Assembly (NCBI RefSeq): GCF_000758605.1
Contig: NZ_CP009282.1
Coordinates: forward strand, 62,001-126,000
Reading direction: 5' to 3'
DNA: 64,000 bases
DNA from: Paenibacillus sp. FSL R5-0912
Lineage (GTDB): Bacteria > Bacillota > Bacilli > Paenibacillales > Paenibacillaceae
In this document: positions 50,524 to 61,161 of the stretch, piece by piece
How positions within the stretch are numbered: the first letter of the stretch is position 1
Layout: every line of letters starts with the position of its first letter
Position numbers and translations under genes: made by a program
Notes under the pieces: model-generated
Databases searched by the model: none
What the model was told of the DNA's origin: nothing
Seen by the model: the letters and a program-made list of their open reading frames with translations, nothing else

Positions 50524-51192
50524 ATGGAATATAGAAGAATTACAAATTTAACCGATCCTTTATTCAGACAAGTACATCAGCTGCTGTCCGAAGTATTTCC
50601 ACCCGAGGAGGTGCTGGAATACAGCTTATGGAAGGAACCCTTGGAGGATCCCGGCATTCGTGTATTCGCCGCAGTGCATGAAGGTACAGTTGTCGGCACC
50701 ACGGAATACCGTTACTATGCGGACTGGAATGTGGCGATGACCGATTTCACTATTATTGGCCGGGAGGGGCTGGGCGTAGGCCGCTTTCTGGCACAGCGCC
50801 GGCTGAAGGATCTGCGGAAGCTGGCGGCTGACAATGGCCGGGAGCTGTTCGGAATGTTCGCCGAGATTTATGATCCTTACCGGGTCGAGCATGACTTCGG
50901 GGGAATTAAGCCCATGGACCCGTTTGTGCGCCGCGAGGTGCTGTCGCATCTGGGGTATAAGCGGATCGATTACCCGTATGTTCATCCTTCCTGGCAGGGT
51001 GACGGGGAGGCGGTATCCGGTCTGGATCTATGTTTTATGCCCGGAAATGAAGAGCTGGAGGAGATCCGGGCGCCGCTCGTTGCTGATTTTTTGACCCGTT
51101 ATTACGCAGTGCTGGAAGATAAGCCGGAGGCGTGGACCTCCATGGTGGAGCAGCTTAGAAGCAGAGAGCGCTTGGCGCTGCTGCCGCTGTAA
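50524..51192 (+). CDS. GNAT-like acetyltransferase
   Basis: 222 residues. FAAVHEGTVVGTTEYRYYADW and GREGLGVGRFLAQRRLKDLRKLA fit a GNAT core; the C-terminal half (YPYVHPSWQGDGEAVSGLDL) is distinctive and not recognised. ATG 50524 follows GGAGGAG; a longer frame from 50455 overlaps the preceding gene and lacks a site. Third gene of the nitrilase-GNAT-GNAT run (gap 47 nt), unrelated in sequence to the second. Confidence 0.8.
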   Translation: MEYRRITNLTDPLFRQVHQLLSEVFPPEEVLEYSLWKEPLEDPGIRVFAAVHEGTVVGTTEYRYYADWNVAMTDFTIIGREGLGVGRFLAQRRLKDLRKLAADNGRELFGMFAEIYDPYRVEHDFGGIKPMDPFVRREVLSHLGYKRIDYPYVHPSWQGDGEAVSGLDLCFMPGNEELEEIRAPLVADFLTRYYAVLEDKPEAWTSMVEQLRSRERLALLPL

Positions 51193-51215
51193 TTATTTTG
51201 CCGGCGAAAAAGCCA

Positions 51216-51245
51216 TTGAACTACTCTTCCGGATCAGGATATAGT
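51216..51245 (+). promoter_or_regulatory. ywiB-argS promoter
   Basis: TTGAAC at 51216-51221, 18-bp spacer, TATAGT at 51240-51245. Confidence 0.6.
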
Positions 51246-51307
51246 GTACAATGGGAAAGCGAATATGGCCTTAATGAATATTAGTATGAATAAGTGAGGA
51301 ACGTGTA

Positions 51308-51751
51308 ATGACTGAAGGACAGCAAGGCAAATATGCCGTTAGCGTAACGCTGGAAAGCGTGCAGGGCAGTGAGCGGAATGTGGTGCAAAGCGTTGGGGAA
51401 GCCATTATGAAAGGGCAATTCCTGTATATCCGCTATGAAGAAACGCAGCCAGGCCCTCAGGGCGGTGAGGTTTCTGTGCGCAACACCCTGAAGATTTCGG
51501 ACAGTGGAATCAAGCTAATCCGCCATGGCGGTGTCCAGTCGGAGCAATCCTTTGAGCCGGGCCAGCGTCTGCCGGGGTTCTACCGCTCGCCTTATACACA
51601 GTTTAATCTCATCACCGATACCCGGAAGCTCGATATCAAACGCGCCGGAAGGAAGCTTGCGGTTACATGGGAGTACGACTTGTACGTTTATGATGAGTTA
51701 TCAGGACAGTTCGCTATAAGTTTGAATATACAGGAGGAACCACAATCATGA
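51308..51751 (+). CDS. ywiB: DUF1934 beta-barrel protein (YwiB)
   Basis: 147 residues, beta-rich, lipocalin-like ([66 protein letters not shown]). Function unknown. It overlaps argS by ATGA, and the ywiB-argS pair is conserved in B. subtilis, suggesting linked expression. Confidence 0.88.
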   Translation: MTEGQQGKYAVSVTLESVQGSERNVVQSVGEAIMKGQFLYIRYEETQPGPQGGEVSVRNTLKISDSGIKLIRHGGVQSEQSFEPGQRLPGFYRSPYTQFNLITDTRKLDIKRAGRKLAVTWEYDLYVYDELSGQFAISLNIQEEPQS

Positions 51752-53433
51752 CACAAAGTTTAAATCCGCTTCAGCTTGCCAATGAACGGGTGAAAGAGGC
51801 TATTGCCGAGGCTATCGTAGCTGCCGGTCTGGTGTCCCGGGAAGAGCTTCCGGCTATCGTGCTGGAAGTACCTAAAGACAAGGCACATGGAGATATGGCT
51901 ACCAATGCCGCTATGCAGCTTACCAAAATGGCCAAACGCAATCCGCGGCAAATCGCTGAGGCCATTATCGAGCATCTGGATACCGGCAGCGCTTCTATTG
52001 AGAAGGCGGAAATTGCCGGTCCGGGGTTTATCAACTTCACGCTGTCCAAAAGCTATCTGTATCCTGTCATCGCACTCGTTGCCGAGCAGGGTGATGATTA
52101 TGGCCGTGTAGAGATCGGTAAAGGGCAGAAGGTGGAAGTGGAATTTGTCAGCGCGAATCCTACAGGCAGCCTGCACTTAGGGCATGCCCGCGGAGCTGCT
52201 GTCGGGGATGCGCTCTGCAACGTGCTGGATTACGCCGGTTACAAGGTAACGCGCGAGTACTATATTAACGATGCCGGTAACCAGGTCGCCAATCTGTGTA
52301 AATCGATCGAGACCCGTTACCTGCAGGAGCTGGGCCAGCCGGCTGAGATGCCGGAGGACGGCTATCACGGCGAAGATATCAAAGGCTTCGCCAAAGAGCT
52401 TGTTGCCGAGAAGGGCGACTCCCTGCTTGCAATGACCCCGGGCGACCGCGCTGCGTTCTTCCGCACCTACGGTCTTGCCAAGGAACTGGACAAAATCAAA
52501 CGCGACCTCAGCCGTTTCCGGGTTAACTTCGATATCTGGTTCAGCGAAACCTCCCTGTACGAGAACGGTGAAGTGCTGCGTTCGCTTGACGAGCTCCGGG
52601 AACGCGGTGAAGTGTATGAAGAAGAAGGCGCCACCTGGCTGCAGACCACCAAATACGGTGACGACAAAGACCGGGTGCTGATTAAGAATGACGGTACATA
52701 CACGTACCTCACACCGGATATTGCCTACCATAGTGACAAGTACGGCCGCGGCTATGACAAAATGATCAACATCTGGGGAGCTGACCACCACGGCTACATC
52801 CCGCGGATGAAGGCTGCTATGTCGGCTCTGGGCAATGATCCCGAGAAGCTGGTCGTGCTGATTGCCCAAATGGTCAGCCTGTTCCAGAATGGCGAGAAGG
52901 TCAAAATGTCTAAGCGTACCGGCAAGGCCGTTACGATGGAAGACCTGATGGAAGAAGTTGGCCTGGACGCCATCCGTTACTTCTTCACGATGCGCAGTAT
53001 GGATTCTCATCTGGACTTTGACATGGATCTGGCGATTTCGACATCGAATGAGAATCCGGTATTTTATGTTCAGTACGCACATGCGCGCATTTGCAGCATC
53101 TTCCGCCAGGCGGAAGAACAGGGCATTGTGCTGCCGGATACTGGAAACATTGATTACAGCAAGCTGACCGCTGTTCATGAATACGACCTGCTCCGCAAAA
53201 TCGGTGAGCTGCCGGCGGAAATTACGATTGCTGCCGAAGGTTATGCACCGCACCGCCTGGTCCGTTACGTGTATGATCTGGCTTCGCTGTTCCACAGCTA
53301 CTACAAGGCAGAGCGTGTAATCACAGAGGACGCCGCTCAGACCGTAGCCCGTCTTGCCCTGCTGGGCGCGGCGCGGACGACGATTGCCAACGTCCTGCGT
53401 CTGGTTGGTGTTACCGCACCGGACCGGATGTAA
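51748..53433 (+). CDS. argS: Arginyl-tRNA synthetase
   Basis: Charges tRNA-Arg. 561 residues. N-terminal additional domain, class I HIGH signature as [14 protein letters not shown] in [35 protein letters not shown] in the KMSKS position, and the DALR anticodon domain at the C-terminus. Four-base overlap with ywiB; a strong terminator follows. Confidence 0.98.
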   Translation: MTQSLNPLQLANERVKEAIAEAIVAAGLVSREELPAIVLEVPKDKAHGDMATNAAMQLTKMAKRNPRQIAEAIIEHLDTGSASIEKAEIAGPGFINFTLSKSYLYPVIALVAEQGDDYGRVEIGKGQKVEVEFVSANPTGSLHLGHARGAAVGDALCNVLDYAGYKVTREYYINDAGNQVANLCKSIETRYLQELGQPAEMPEDGYHGEDIKGFAKELVAEKGDSLLAMTPGDRAAFFRTYGLAKELDKIKRDLSRFRVNFDIWFSETSLYENGEVLRSLDELRERGEVYEEEGATWLQTTKYGDDKDRVLIKNDGTYTYLTPDIAYHSDKYGRGYDKMINIWGADHHGYIPRMKAAMSALGNDPEKLVVLIAQMVSLFQNGEKVKMSKRTGKAVTMEDLMEEVGLDAIRYFFTMRSMDSHLDFDMDLAISTSNENPVFYVQYAHARICSIFRQAEEQGIVLPDTGNIDYSKLTAVHEYDLLRKIGELPAEITIAAEGYAPHRLVRYVYDLASLFHSYYKAERVITEDAAQTVARLALLGAARTTIANVLRLVGVTAPDRM

Positions 53434-53447
53434 CCACAGCATGATGC

Positions 53448-53484
53448 AAAGCGCCGCCCCCGGTAACAGGGGCGGCGCTTTTTA
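53448..53484 (+). terminator. Terminator after argS
   Basis: Thirteen-base GC-rich arms AAAGCGCCGCCCC (53448-53460) / GGGGCGGCGCTTT (53469-53481) and a T-run. Confidence 0.92.
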
Positions 53485-53523
53485 GCATAGGCTTGCTGGC
53501 TGAGGCGGCAGCACCGCCGCATG

Positions 53524-54720
53524 TTAAGCCTTCGCCGCTGCTGCGGCTTTGGCGGTGCTGCTGCCGCTGCTGCGCCGCGCACGGGCGCCTGCGCGCAGCA
53601 GGCGCAGCGCATCGGCCGCGCCGCCGCCCAGGGAGGCGCGGCGCTGGCCCTTGCGCAGCCGCACCGGCGAGGCTGTGCGGCGCAGGAGCAGCTTCAGCTC
53701 GCGGGGCGACAGCCCCGGCCGCAGCGCGAGCAGAAGGGCCGCGGCACCGGTGACATGCGATGTCGCCATAGAGGTGCCGCTCATTTCTTTATACCCCTCC
53801 CGCAGCCAGCAGGAGGGGATGCCCTCGCCCGGACCGTATACGTCGATATACGGTCCGCGGTTGCTGAAGGCGGCGACGCGCTGCCTTCTGTCAAGGGCGC
53901 CTACGGCAATAGTCTCCGGATAGCGCGCGGGGTAATCCCCGCCGCGCTTGCCGTCGTTGCCGCTGGAGGCGATGATGGCAATCCCGGCCCGGTAGGCCTT
54001 GATCACCACATCATGCAGGGCTTTGCTTCTGTTTTTCATCCCGAAGCTCATATTAATGATATCGATCTTGTTCTGCACGCACCAATCGATGCCCAGGACA
54101 ATATCAGACACATAGGCGGAGCCGCTGTGGTCAAAAGCCTTGACCGGATAGATCAGCGCCCTGGGGGCTACGCCCATCATGCCGCGCGTTCCTCCGGCTG
54201 CAGCCAGGGTGCCGGCAATATGTGTGCCATGGCCATTGTCATCCAGCGGCATCATGCCGCGGTTCAGCAGATTGACCCCGGAAGCGAGGGAATGCTTCAG
54301 ATCGGGATGGCGGAAGTCCACGCCCGTATCGATGACGCCGATTTTCACATGGACGCCCGTAGATTTAGACCAGGCCTGCGGGGCATGAATCGACTTGACC
54401 CCCCAGGGCATCATGGCAGAACCGCTTTTATCCGGTGACAAGGAGTGAACCTGAATCCGGTGATCTTCTTCTATACATAAGGAATCAGCATAACGGTCCA
54501 TCAGCTTCCCTGCTCCGGCGGCGGGCACGAAGAAAGCCCGGATCAGCGTAGATACCTGAACCTGCCGCAGCCCCGGCGTTTTGGTCTTAAGTGATTTCCA
54601 CTGGGATAGCGCTGCGGCATACATGCGGGGATCATTGAAGGTCACAATACGCCGCTGGGCATTTGTGGGGGCAGCCTTAATCTCTTCAAGCAGCATCTGC
54701 CAAAATCCGTAATAATCCAT
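53524..54720 (-). CDS. Subtilisin-like (S8) serine protease with Ala/Arg-rich tail
   Basis: 398 residues. Catalytic Asp131 (GVIDTGVD), His164 (GHGTHIAG), oxyanion Asn255 (SSGNDG) and Ser317 (SGTSMATSHV). About 105 N-terminal residues act as an inhibitor-like propeptide. No signal peptide is visible, so it may be intracellular or leave by another route. The last 65 residues are Ala/Arg/Ser-rich, ending in AKAAAAAKA, and the DNA here is much richer in GC than its neighbours, with CTG/GCN triplets. It is inserted on the opposite strand between argS and rpoE. Confidence 0.9.
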   Translation of the reverse strand: MDYYGFWQMLLEEIKAAPTNAQRRIVTFNDPRMYAAALSQWKSLKTKTPGLRQVQVSTLIRAFFVPAAGAGKLMDRYADSLCIEEDHRIQVHSLSPDKSGSAMMPWGVKSIHAPQAWSKSTGVHVKIGVIDTGVDFRHPDLKHSLASGVNLLNRGMMPLDDNGHGTHIAGTLAAAGGTRGMMGVAPRALIYPVKAFDHSGSAYVSDIVLGIDWCVQNKIDIINMSFGMKNRSKALHDVVIKAYRAGIAIIASSGNDGKRGGDYPARYPETIAVGALDRRQRVAAFSNRGPYIDVYGPGEGIPSCWLREGYKEMSGTSMATSHVTGAAALLLALRPGLSPRELKLLLRRTASPVRLRKGQRRASLGGGAADALRLLRAGARARRSSGSSTAKAAAAAKA

Positions 54721-54851
54721 AAGTTACGCCGTCCCCTCCTCGGTGCCGTGCTGCCATATAGTATGAAAAGAGGCAGACGTCCGAATGGGAACTTGCCCTT
54801 TTTTGGTGAAATGGGCTGCCCATCGTGTCAAAAGGCGGAGGAGTACATAAA

Positions 54852-54995
54852 ATGAACAGAAGGGAACCGCAAGACCCCTTTGCAACATCCCGTAAGGAGC
54901 CGATCCTTGGCGCGGATACAGTCATGTGCGGAGGGTTTCCCTCCGCCTTTTTAAATTTAGGGGAATCTTTTGGGTTACATAGAAGTTGCGGATAA
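54852..54995 (+). CDS. Possible 47-residue ORF or leader peptide before rpoE
   Basis: ATG 54852 to TAA 54995, with a very good Shine-Dalgarno GGAGGAG (54837-54843) 8 nt upstream. The peptide matches nothing I know. The intrinsic terminator at 54928-54952 lies inside the frame, so a full product needs read-through; translation of the 5' part could influence the hairpin. Could be a leader peptide of an attenuator, or a decayed gene. Confidence 0.35.
   Translation: MNRREPQDPFATSRKEPILGADTVMCGGFPSAFLNLGESFGLHRSCG
54928..54952 (+). terminator. Intrinsic terminator 190 bp before rpoE
   Basis: Arms GCGGAGGG (54928-54935) / CCCTCCGC (54939-54946), TTT loop, then CTTTTT. Plus orientation, with no large gene upstream on this strand since argS. 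The remaining bases between the S8 protease and rpoE show no clear promoter. Confidence 0.75.
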
Positions 54996-55140
54996 TCAAC
55001 CCTACTGCGATTTCCCGCAGAAGCAGGTGTATTAGACTTGCAATTTGCCCGCAAATAGGTTTTACTTAGGTTTGTTAATGGATATCATGAATTAAGCATG
55101 ATTTGTAATGTGAACAATGCGTGAGAGGAAGTGTCCTTTA

Positions 55141-55704
55141 GTGAGTACGCCACTCAATTTAAAGCTGGACCCTGAGAAAGTTAAAGAAATACCGATGGTC
55201 GACCTGGCTTTCCTGGTGCTCAAGGCAGCCAATACGCCTTACTACTACCGTGATCTGATGGTCGAGGTAGCCAAGCTGCGCGGGATGACCGATCAAGAGA
55301 GCCAAGATACTATTGCCCAGTTATATACCGAGATTAACATTGACGGGCGTTTTGCCTGTGTCGGAACCAACCTTTGGGGCCTGAAACGCTGGTACCCGCT
55401 GGAACGCTCCGATGATCCTGTCGGCAACACCAAACGCGTACGTATCATCAACGATGAGGACGACGATTTGGAAGATGACGACTTTGCTGAAGAAGAAGAG
55501 AATTACGCTGCGGAGGAAGAGGATTTCGATGCGATTGATGAAGATCGTGACGACCTCTATTCTGACGACGACAGCGAAGAGGAAGTTGACGAAGATGTTG
55601 TCATTGATGAAGATGACATTGACGAAGACGAAGCGGATGAGGAAGATTCCGAAGACGGCGATGAAGACGAAGCCGATGATGAGGAAGAGGACGATAAATT
55701 TTAG
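55141..55704 (+). CDS. rpoE: DNA-directed RNA polymerase delta subunit
   Basis: Firmicute-specific subunit that speeds polymerase recycling and reduces nonspecific binding. 187 residues: N-terminal folded HARE-HTH domain (PMVDLAFLVLKAANTPYYYRDLMVEVA, DGRFACVGTNLWGLKRWYP), then from about residue 100 a tail made almost only of Asp and Glu, here longer than in many Bacillus. GTG 55141 with GAGAGGA about 10 nt upstream; an in-frame ATG at 55117 precedes that site. Neighbour of pyrG as in B. subtilis. Confidence 0.96.
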   Translation: MSTPLNLKLDPEKVKEIPMVDLAFLVLKAANTPYYYRDLMVEVAKLRGMTDQESQDTIAQLYTEINIDGRFACVGTNLWGLKRWYPLERSDDPVGNTKRVRIINDEDDDLEDDDFAEEEENYAAEEEDFDAIDEDRDDLYSDDDSEEEVDEDVVIDEDDIDEDEADEEDSEDGDEDEADDEEEDDKF

Positions 55705-55734
55705 AATAGTCTTTCCGGCGGTGTAATTCGTCCC

Positions 55735-55775
55735 TTGACAGGGGCAGGACCGTCAGAGTAAACTATTGCATGGGC
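55735..55775 (+). promoter_or_regulatory. pyrG promoter with GGGC start
   Basis: TTGACA at 55735-55740, 18-bp spacer, TAAACT at 55759-55764; eight bases on is GGGC (55772-55775), the expected start. In B. subtilis pyrG starts GGGC and low CTP causes repeated G addition before the C. Confidence 0.7.
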
Positions 55776-55806
55776 TTATAATGAAAGTTAATATGTTTTC
55801 TAAAAT

Positions 55807-55848
55807 AAAAAGTGCCCCGGGTCTACGGGTGTCACTTTTTTGTTTTTT
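55807..55848 (+). terminator. pyrG leader attenuator
   Basis: Stem AAAAAGTG (55807-55814) with CCCG (55816-55819) / CGGG (55826-55829) and CACTTTTTT, then further T. The 5' arm contains CCCC (55815-55818), which a poly-G 5' end could pair with, blocking the terminator when CTP is low. It may also end rpoE transcripts. Confidence 0.75.
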
Positions 55849-55849
55849 T

Positions 55850-55944
55850 AAAAGATAAGAATTAATCGGCTTCACGCAATAAACGCTCCTTATCTTTCTC
55901 GCTGAAACGGTACCGTCCTTTAAAAGGGACGGCAAATCCGTTTC
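55850..55944 (+). repeat. Dispersed palindromic repeat, copy B (before pyrG)
   Basis: Left segment 55850-55879 matches 15659-15688 at about 26 of 30 positions. Right hairpin: GAAACGG (55904-55910) / CCGTTTC (55938-55944) with inner CCGTCC / GGGACGG. It lies between the attenuator and pyrG, so it is probably transcribed in the pyrG leader. Confidence 0.65.
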
Positions 55945-56085
55945 TACTTGAATGCCAAAAAACTGCACTTTTGCTGGCTTTAGGTTTTGGCGGGTGGAAG
56001 CAACTTATGGGTTCCCCGGTTTGATGATGGAAAAAAGGGTTACGATAAACAACAAGCGTCCCCTGAATTTCTGGACTTTATTTAG

Positions 56086-57705
<1,620 letters not shown>

Positions 57706-57735
57706 TAAATATCTTCAAGGCCTTCCGGGCCTGCT

Positions 57736-57762
57736 GGAGCCTCCTAACGGGGGCTTTCTTTA
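57736..57762 (+). terminator. Terminator after pyrG
   Basis: GGAGCCTCC / GGGGGCT hairpin with a TAAC loop, then TTTCTTT. Confidence 0.75.
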
Positions 57763-57928
57763 TTGAAGACAAAGGAAATATACATTTTACACTTCACTTT
57801 ATTCTTATATTTCTCTTGGTATTAGTTCTCATTTATGATATCTCCCAAATTACAAGGGGACTGTACTACCGATTTTTAACTGGGAATACACCTTTATATG
57901 GCATAGATTTACGCATTTTAACCAATTA

Positions 57929-57957
57929 GCAGGATTTTGGCTACAAAGCACGAATAA
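57929..57957 (+). promoter_or_regulatory. spo0F: spo0F promoter, sigma-H type
   Basis: GCAGGATTT (57929-57937), 11-nt spacer, CACGAATAA (57949-57957): fits RNAGGAWWW / RNNGAATWW except for one base. B. subtilis spo0F also has a sigma-H promoter. The start would lie about 80 nt before the gene. No clear Spo0A box was seen in the rest of this 340-bp gap. Confidence 0.7.
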
Positions 57958-58048
57958 TAGGTTTCGTATAGACTAAGTTGAAGCGGGGCCGTTAGCTGTG
58001 AGAGGGCGCGGTATAGACAATCTGCCTTAAATTCTGGGAGGGTATCGT

Positions 58049-58435
58049 ATGGAAAAAAAGAAAGTACTAATTGTCGATGATCAGAATGGAATCCGGATTC
58101 TCCTCATGGAAGTGTTTAATAGTGAAGGTTATGCCACCTTTCAGGCAGCTAACGGAAAATTGGCACTGGAGATCGTCAAGAACGAATCGCCGGATATGGT
58201 TCTGCTCGATATGAAAATCCCGGGGATGGACGGACTGGAGATCCTCAAGCATTTGAAGGAGCTGAACCCGGCGATTAAAGTCATTATGATGACGGCTTAC
58301 GGAGAACTGGACATGATCAAGGAAGCGACCAAGCTGGGAGCCCTGATGCATTTCACCAAGCCGTTTGATATCGATGAGATGCGGGTTGCCGTTAATATGC
58401 ATCTGTACAATAAGTCGGTTGATCAATGCAGCTAG
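58049..58435 (+). CDS. spo0F: Sporulation phosphorelay response regulator Spo0F
   Basis: Single-domain receiver that passes phosphate from sporulation kinases to Spo0B. 128 residues, no output domain. [17 protein letters not shown], the phosphorylated Asp in [18 protein letters not shown] (residue 55), TAYGELDMI and FTKPFD match Spo0F nearly word for word. ATG with GGGAGG upstream. Own promoter and terminator, before fbaA as in B. subtilis. Confidence 0.96.
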   Translation: MEKKKVLIVDDQNGIRILLMEVFNSEGYATFQAANGKLALEIVKNESPDMVLLDMKIPGMDGLEILKHLKELNPAIKVIMMTAYGELDMIKEATKLGALMHFTKPFDIDEMRVAVNMHLYNKSVDQCS

Positions 58436-58520
58436 CTTAGAAATGTACAGTTTGGGTAAGTCCTGTTACGGATACGCTAATGAGGGAAAGTCGCACAGGA
58501 ATATGGGCTGGCTGAATATC

Positions 58521-58541
58521 GTCCCACCGGGACATTTTTTT
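58521..58541 (+). terminator. Terminator after spo0F
   Basis: GTCCC-ACC-GGGAC hairpin, then seven T. Confidence 0.75.
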
Positions 58542-58572
58542 GTGTATCCTATTTAGTATTTGACACAGGATG

Positions 58573-58581
58573 TGCTATAAT
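58573..58581 (+). promoter_or_regulatory. fbaA promoter, extended -10
   Basis: TGCTATAAT; the nearby TTGACA is only 10 bp upstream and cannot be its -35. Confidence 0.55.
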
Positions 58582-58641
58582 AGGCCTGTATGTGATGTCG
58601 GCTTATATAAGCAACTCAAACATTTTAGGAGGATTGAAACC

Positions 58642-59496
58642 ATGCCATTAGTATCTATGACAGACATGTTAACCAAAGCACTTGAAGGAAAATATGCAGT
58701 TGGCCAGTTCAACATCAATAACCTGGAGTGGACTCAAGCGATTCTTGGTGCAGCAGAAGAAGAGAAATCACCAGTAATCCTTGGCGTATCCGAAGGTGCA
58801 GCTCGTCACATGGGCGGCTTCTACACTGTAGTTAAGATGGTTGAAGGTCTTATTCATGACATGAAGATCACTGTTCCAGTTGCTATCCACCTGGACCACG
58901 GTTCAAGCTTTGACAAATGTAAGGATGCAATCGATGCCGGATTTACTTCCGTAATGATCGACGGCTCCCACCACCCAATCGATGAGAACATTGAAATGAC
59001 CAAGAAGGTCGTTGAATATGCTCATGCTAAAGGTGTTTCTGTAGAAGCTGAAGTTGGTACTGTAGGCGGACAGGAAGATGACGTTATCGGCGGCATCCAA
59101 TACGCTGACCTTAACGAATGCGTACGCATTGTTAAAGAAACCGGCATCGACACTTTGGCTCCGGCACTGGGTTCCGTACATGGTCCTTACCTGGGCGAAC
59201 CGAACCTTGGATTCAAGGAAATGGAAGAAATTCGTGATGCGGTTAACCTTCCGCTCGTACTTCATGGCGGTACTGGTATTCCTGTACATGACATTCAGAA
59301 GTCCATCTCCCTGGGTACTTCCAAGATCAACGTAAACACTGAGAACCAAATCGCGTTTGCCAAAGTAGTCCGCGAAGTTCTGGCTGCTAAACCGGATGCT
59401 TACGATCCGCGTACATTCATCGCACCAGGTCGCGAAGCCATCAAACAAACCGTTATTGGCAAAATCCGTGAATTCGGATCCAGCAACAAAGCGTAA
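58642..59496 (+). CDS. fbaA: Class II fructose-1,6-bisphosphate aldolase
   Basis: Zinc aldolase of glycolysis and gluconeogenesis. 284 residues. [11 protein letters not shown], zinc ligands in [11 protein letters not shown] and [23 protein letters not shown], and [14 protein letters not shown] 58642 behind AGGAGGATT; a longer frame from 58570 covers the promoter. Preferred codons and strong ribosome site fit high expression. Confidence 0.98.
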   Translation: MPLVSMTDMLTKALEGKYAVGQFNINNLEWTQAILGAAEEEKSPVILGVSEGAARHMGGFYTVVKMVEGLIHDMKITVPVAIHLDHGSSFDKCKDAIDAGFTSVMIDGSHHPIDENIEMTKKVVEYAHAKGVSVEAEVGTVGGQEDDVIGGIQYADLNECVRIVKETGIDTLAPALGSVHGPYLGEPNLGFKEMEEIRDAVNLPLVLHGGTGIPVHDIQKSISLGTSKINVNTENQIAFAKVVREVLAAKPDAYDPRTFIAPGREAIKQTVIGKIREFGSSNKA

Positions 59497-59614
59497 TTTA
59501 ACTCTGCCGCGTAACGGGACAGGTTATTTTCTGCTGTTCCGCATGCATATCTTTATCAGAAGAGTGCACCGCATAGCCGGTGTCTTTCCGGTAAAGCCAT
59601 TTCAGATTTCCTCA

Positions 59615-59656
59615 GAAACGGGTGCCGTCCTTAAGTTAGGGCGGCGCAGCCGTTTC
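59615..59656 (+). repeat. Dispersed palindromic repeat, copy C (before murA)
   Basis: GAAACGG (59615-59621) / CCGTTTC (59650-59656) with inner GCCGTCC / GGGCGGC, followed by TTCTTCT as in copy A. The left segment of copies A and B is absent. It may serve as the fbaA terminator. The rest of the 245-bp gap holds no clear promoter. Confidence 0.6.
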
Positions 59657-59741
59657 TTCTTCTAATCACCATGCCACCACAAGCCACAGCTGGTATTGCC
59701 AGAACAAGCCGCAATACACGTAGGGGGAACCAGATAAATTT

Positions 59742-60995
59742 ATGGAAAAATTAATGATTGGCGGCGGACGTCCGCTAGAGGGCGTTGTAACCATCAGTGG
59801 AGCAAAGAATAGCGCAATTGCGCTTATTCCAGCGGCGATTTTGGCGGAATCTGAAGTTGTGCTGGATAACCTGCCTGCTCTTAGTGATGTGGCCGTTTAC
59901 TCCGAAATTCTGGAGGAGCTGGGCGCGAGTGTATCGTGGACCGGCAGCCAGATGAGAATTAATCCCTCCCGTATCGTATCCATTCCCATGCCTAACGGAC
60001 CGGTCAAGAAACTCCGGGCTTCTTATTATATGATGGGTGCGCTTCTCGGCAGATTTAAAGAGGCGACGATTGGTCTTCCCGGCGGCTGTAATTTTGAGCC
60101 GCGTCCGATTGACCAGCATATCAAAGGCTTTGAGGCGCTTGGTGCGACTGTAACCAACGATCATGGCTCTATTCACTTGTATGCCAAAGAACTGCGTGGT
60201 GCCAAGATTTATCTGGATGTATCCAGCGTTGGAGCCACAATAAATATTATGCTGGCGGCCTCACGTGCCAAAGGCTCTACAATTATTGAAAATGCGGCTA
60301 AAGAGCCTGAGATTATAGATGTAGCTACCCTATTAAACTCTATGGGCGCAGTTATTAAAGGCGCCGGTACAGAAACGATCCGGATTGAAGGCGTAACTGA
60401 AATGCATGGTTGCCGCCATTCCATCATTCCAGACCGAATTCAAGCGGGAACATATATGATTGCCGCTGCGGCAACGCGTGGCAATGTGCTGATAGATAAC
60501 GTGATTCCCAAGCATCTGGAGGCGCTGACTGCCAAGCTGCTGGAGATGGGAGTAGATATAGAAGAGCTGGATGAGAGTATCCGGGTCATCGGCAGATCCA
60601 AATATCAGCATGCTGATGTCAAAGCGTTGATATACCCCGGCTTCGCCACCGATTTGCAATCTCCGATGACAAGTATGCTAACTCAAGCGGAAGGCGTTAG
60701 TGTCTTGAGCGATTTCGTATACAGCAACCGGTTCAAGCATGTCCCTGAATTAGTCCGTATGGGCGCCAAGATTCGCGTTGAAGGGCGTTCTGCAATTATT
60801 GAGGGCGGCAAGCTCAATGCCGCGAAGGTGAAGGCTGCCGATTTACGGGCAGGGGCGGCTCTGGTCATTGCCGGACTGACCGTTGAGGAAGGGATCACCG
60901 AAGTGACAGGCGTGGAGTATATAGACCGCGGTTATGATAACCTCGTAAGCAACCTGCGCAATCTAGGTGCCGAAGTCTGGCGCGAGAACGAATAA
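59742..60995 (+). CDS. murA: UDP-N-acetylglucosamine 1-carboxyvinyltransferase (second MurA type)
   Basis: First committed step of peptidoglycan precursor synthesis; target of fosfomycin. 417 residues. [15 protein letters not shown] near the N-terminus, catalytic Cys116 in [16 protein letters not shown], and the [13 protein letters not shown] block. By position (fbaA side, before rho) it is the MurAB/MurZ orthologue of B. subtilis rather than MurAA. Shine-Dalgarno AGGGGGA is rather far (about 14 nt) from the ATG. Confidence 0.95.
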   Translation: MEKLMIGGGRPLEGVVTISGAKNSAIALIPAAILAESEVVLDNLPALSDVAVYSEILEELGASVSWTGSQMRINPSRIVSIPMPNGPVKKLRASYYMMGALLGRFKEATIGLPGGCNFEPRPIDQHIKGFEALGATVTNDHGSIHLYAKELRGAKIYLDVSSVGATINIMLAASRAKGSTIIENAAKEPEIIDVATLLNSMGAVIKGAGTETIRIEGVTEMHGCRHSIIPDRIQAGTYMIAAAATRGNVLIDNVIPKHLEALTAKLLEMGVDIEELDESIRVIGRSKYQHADVKALIYPGFATDLQSPMTSMLTQAEGVSVLSDFVYSNRFKHVPELVRMGAKIRVEGRSAIIEGGKLNAAKVKAADLRAGAALVIAGLTVEEGITEVTGVEYIDRGYDNLVSNLRNLGAEVWRENE

Positions 60996-61161
60996 GTATG
61001 TGCCCGGAACGAGAGGAAGGAGCGAAATTTGCCTACAAACTGCATATCTCCTTCCAATTCGGGTAATCCTATCCTAATAAGCGTTTTCATAGACTCATAT
61101 TTTGCCCGGCAGAGAACGCCGGAAGAACTCATTATAAAAATTGAATAGGTGGTTATTACAC

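Noticed and set aside
52177..53442. 421-codon open frame on the minus strand of argS
   Set aside because: Lies wholly antisense to a clearly coding essential gene; composition follows the argS codon pattern.
53521..54438. 305-codon open frame on the plus strand of the S8 protease
   Set aside because: Antisense shadow caused by GC-rich codons; the opposite strand carries the full catalytic triad.
54686..55054. 122-codon frame on the minus strand before rpoE
   Set aside because: No ribosome site, no recognisable domain, and it overlaps the start of the S8 protease and a terminator.
58560..58581. TTGACA 10 bp before TATAAT upstream of fbaA
   Set aside because: Spacing is far too short for one promoter; the extended -10 is the better reading.
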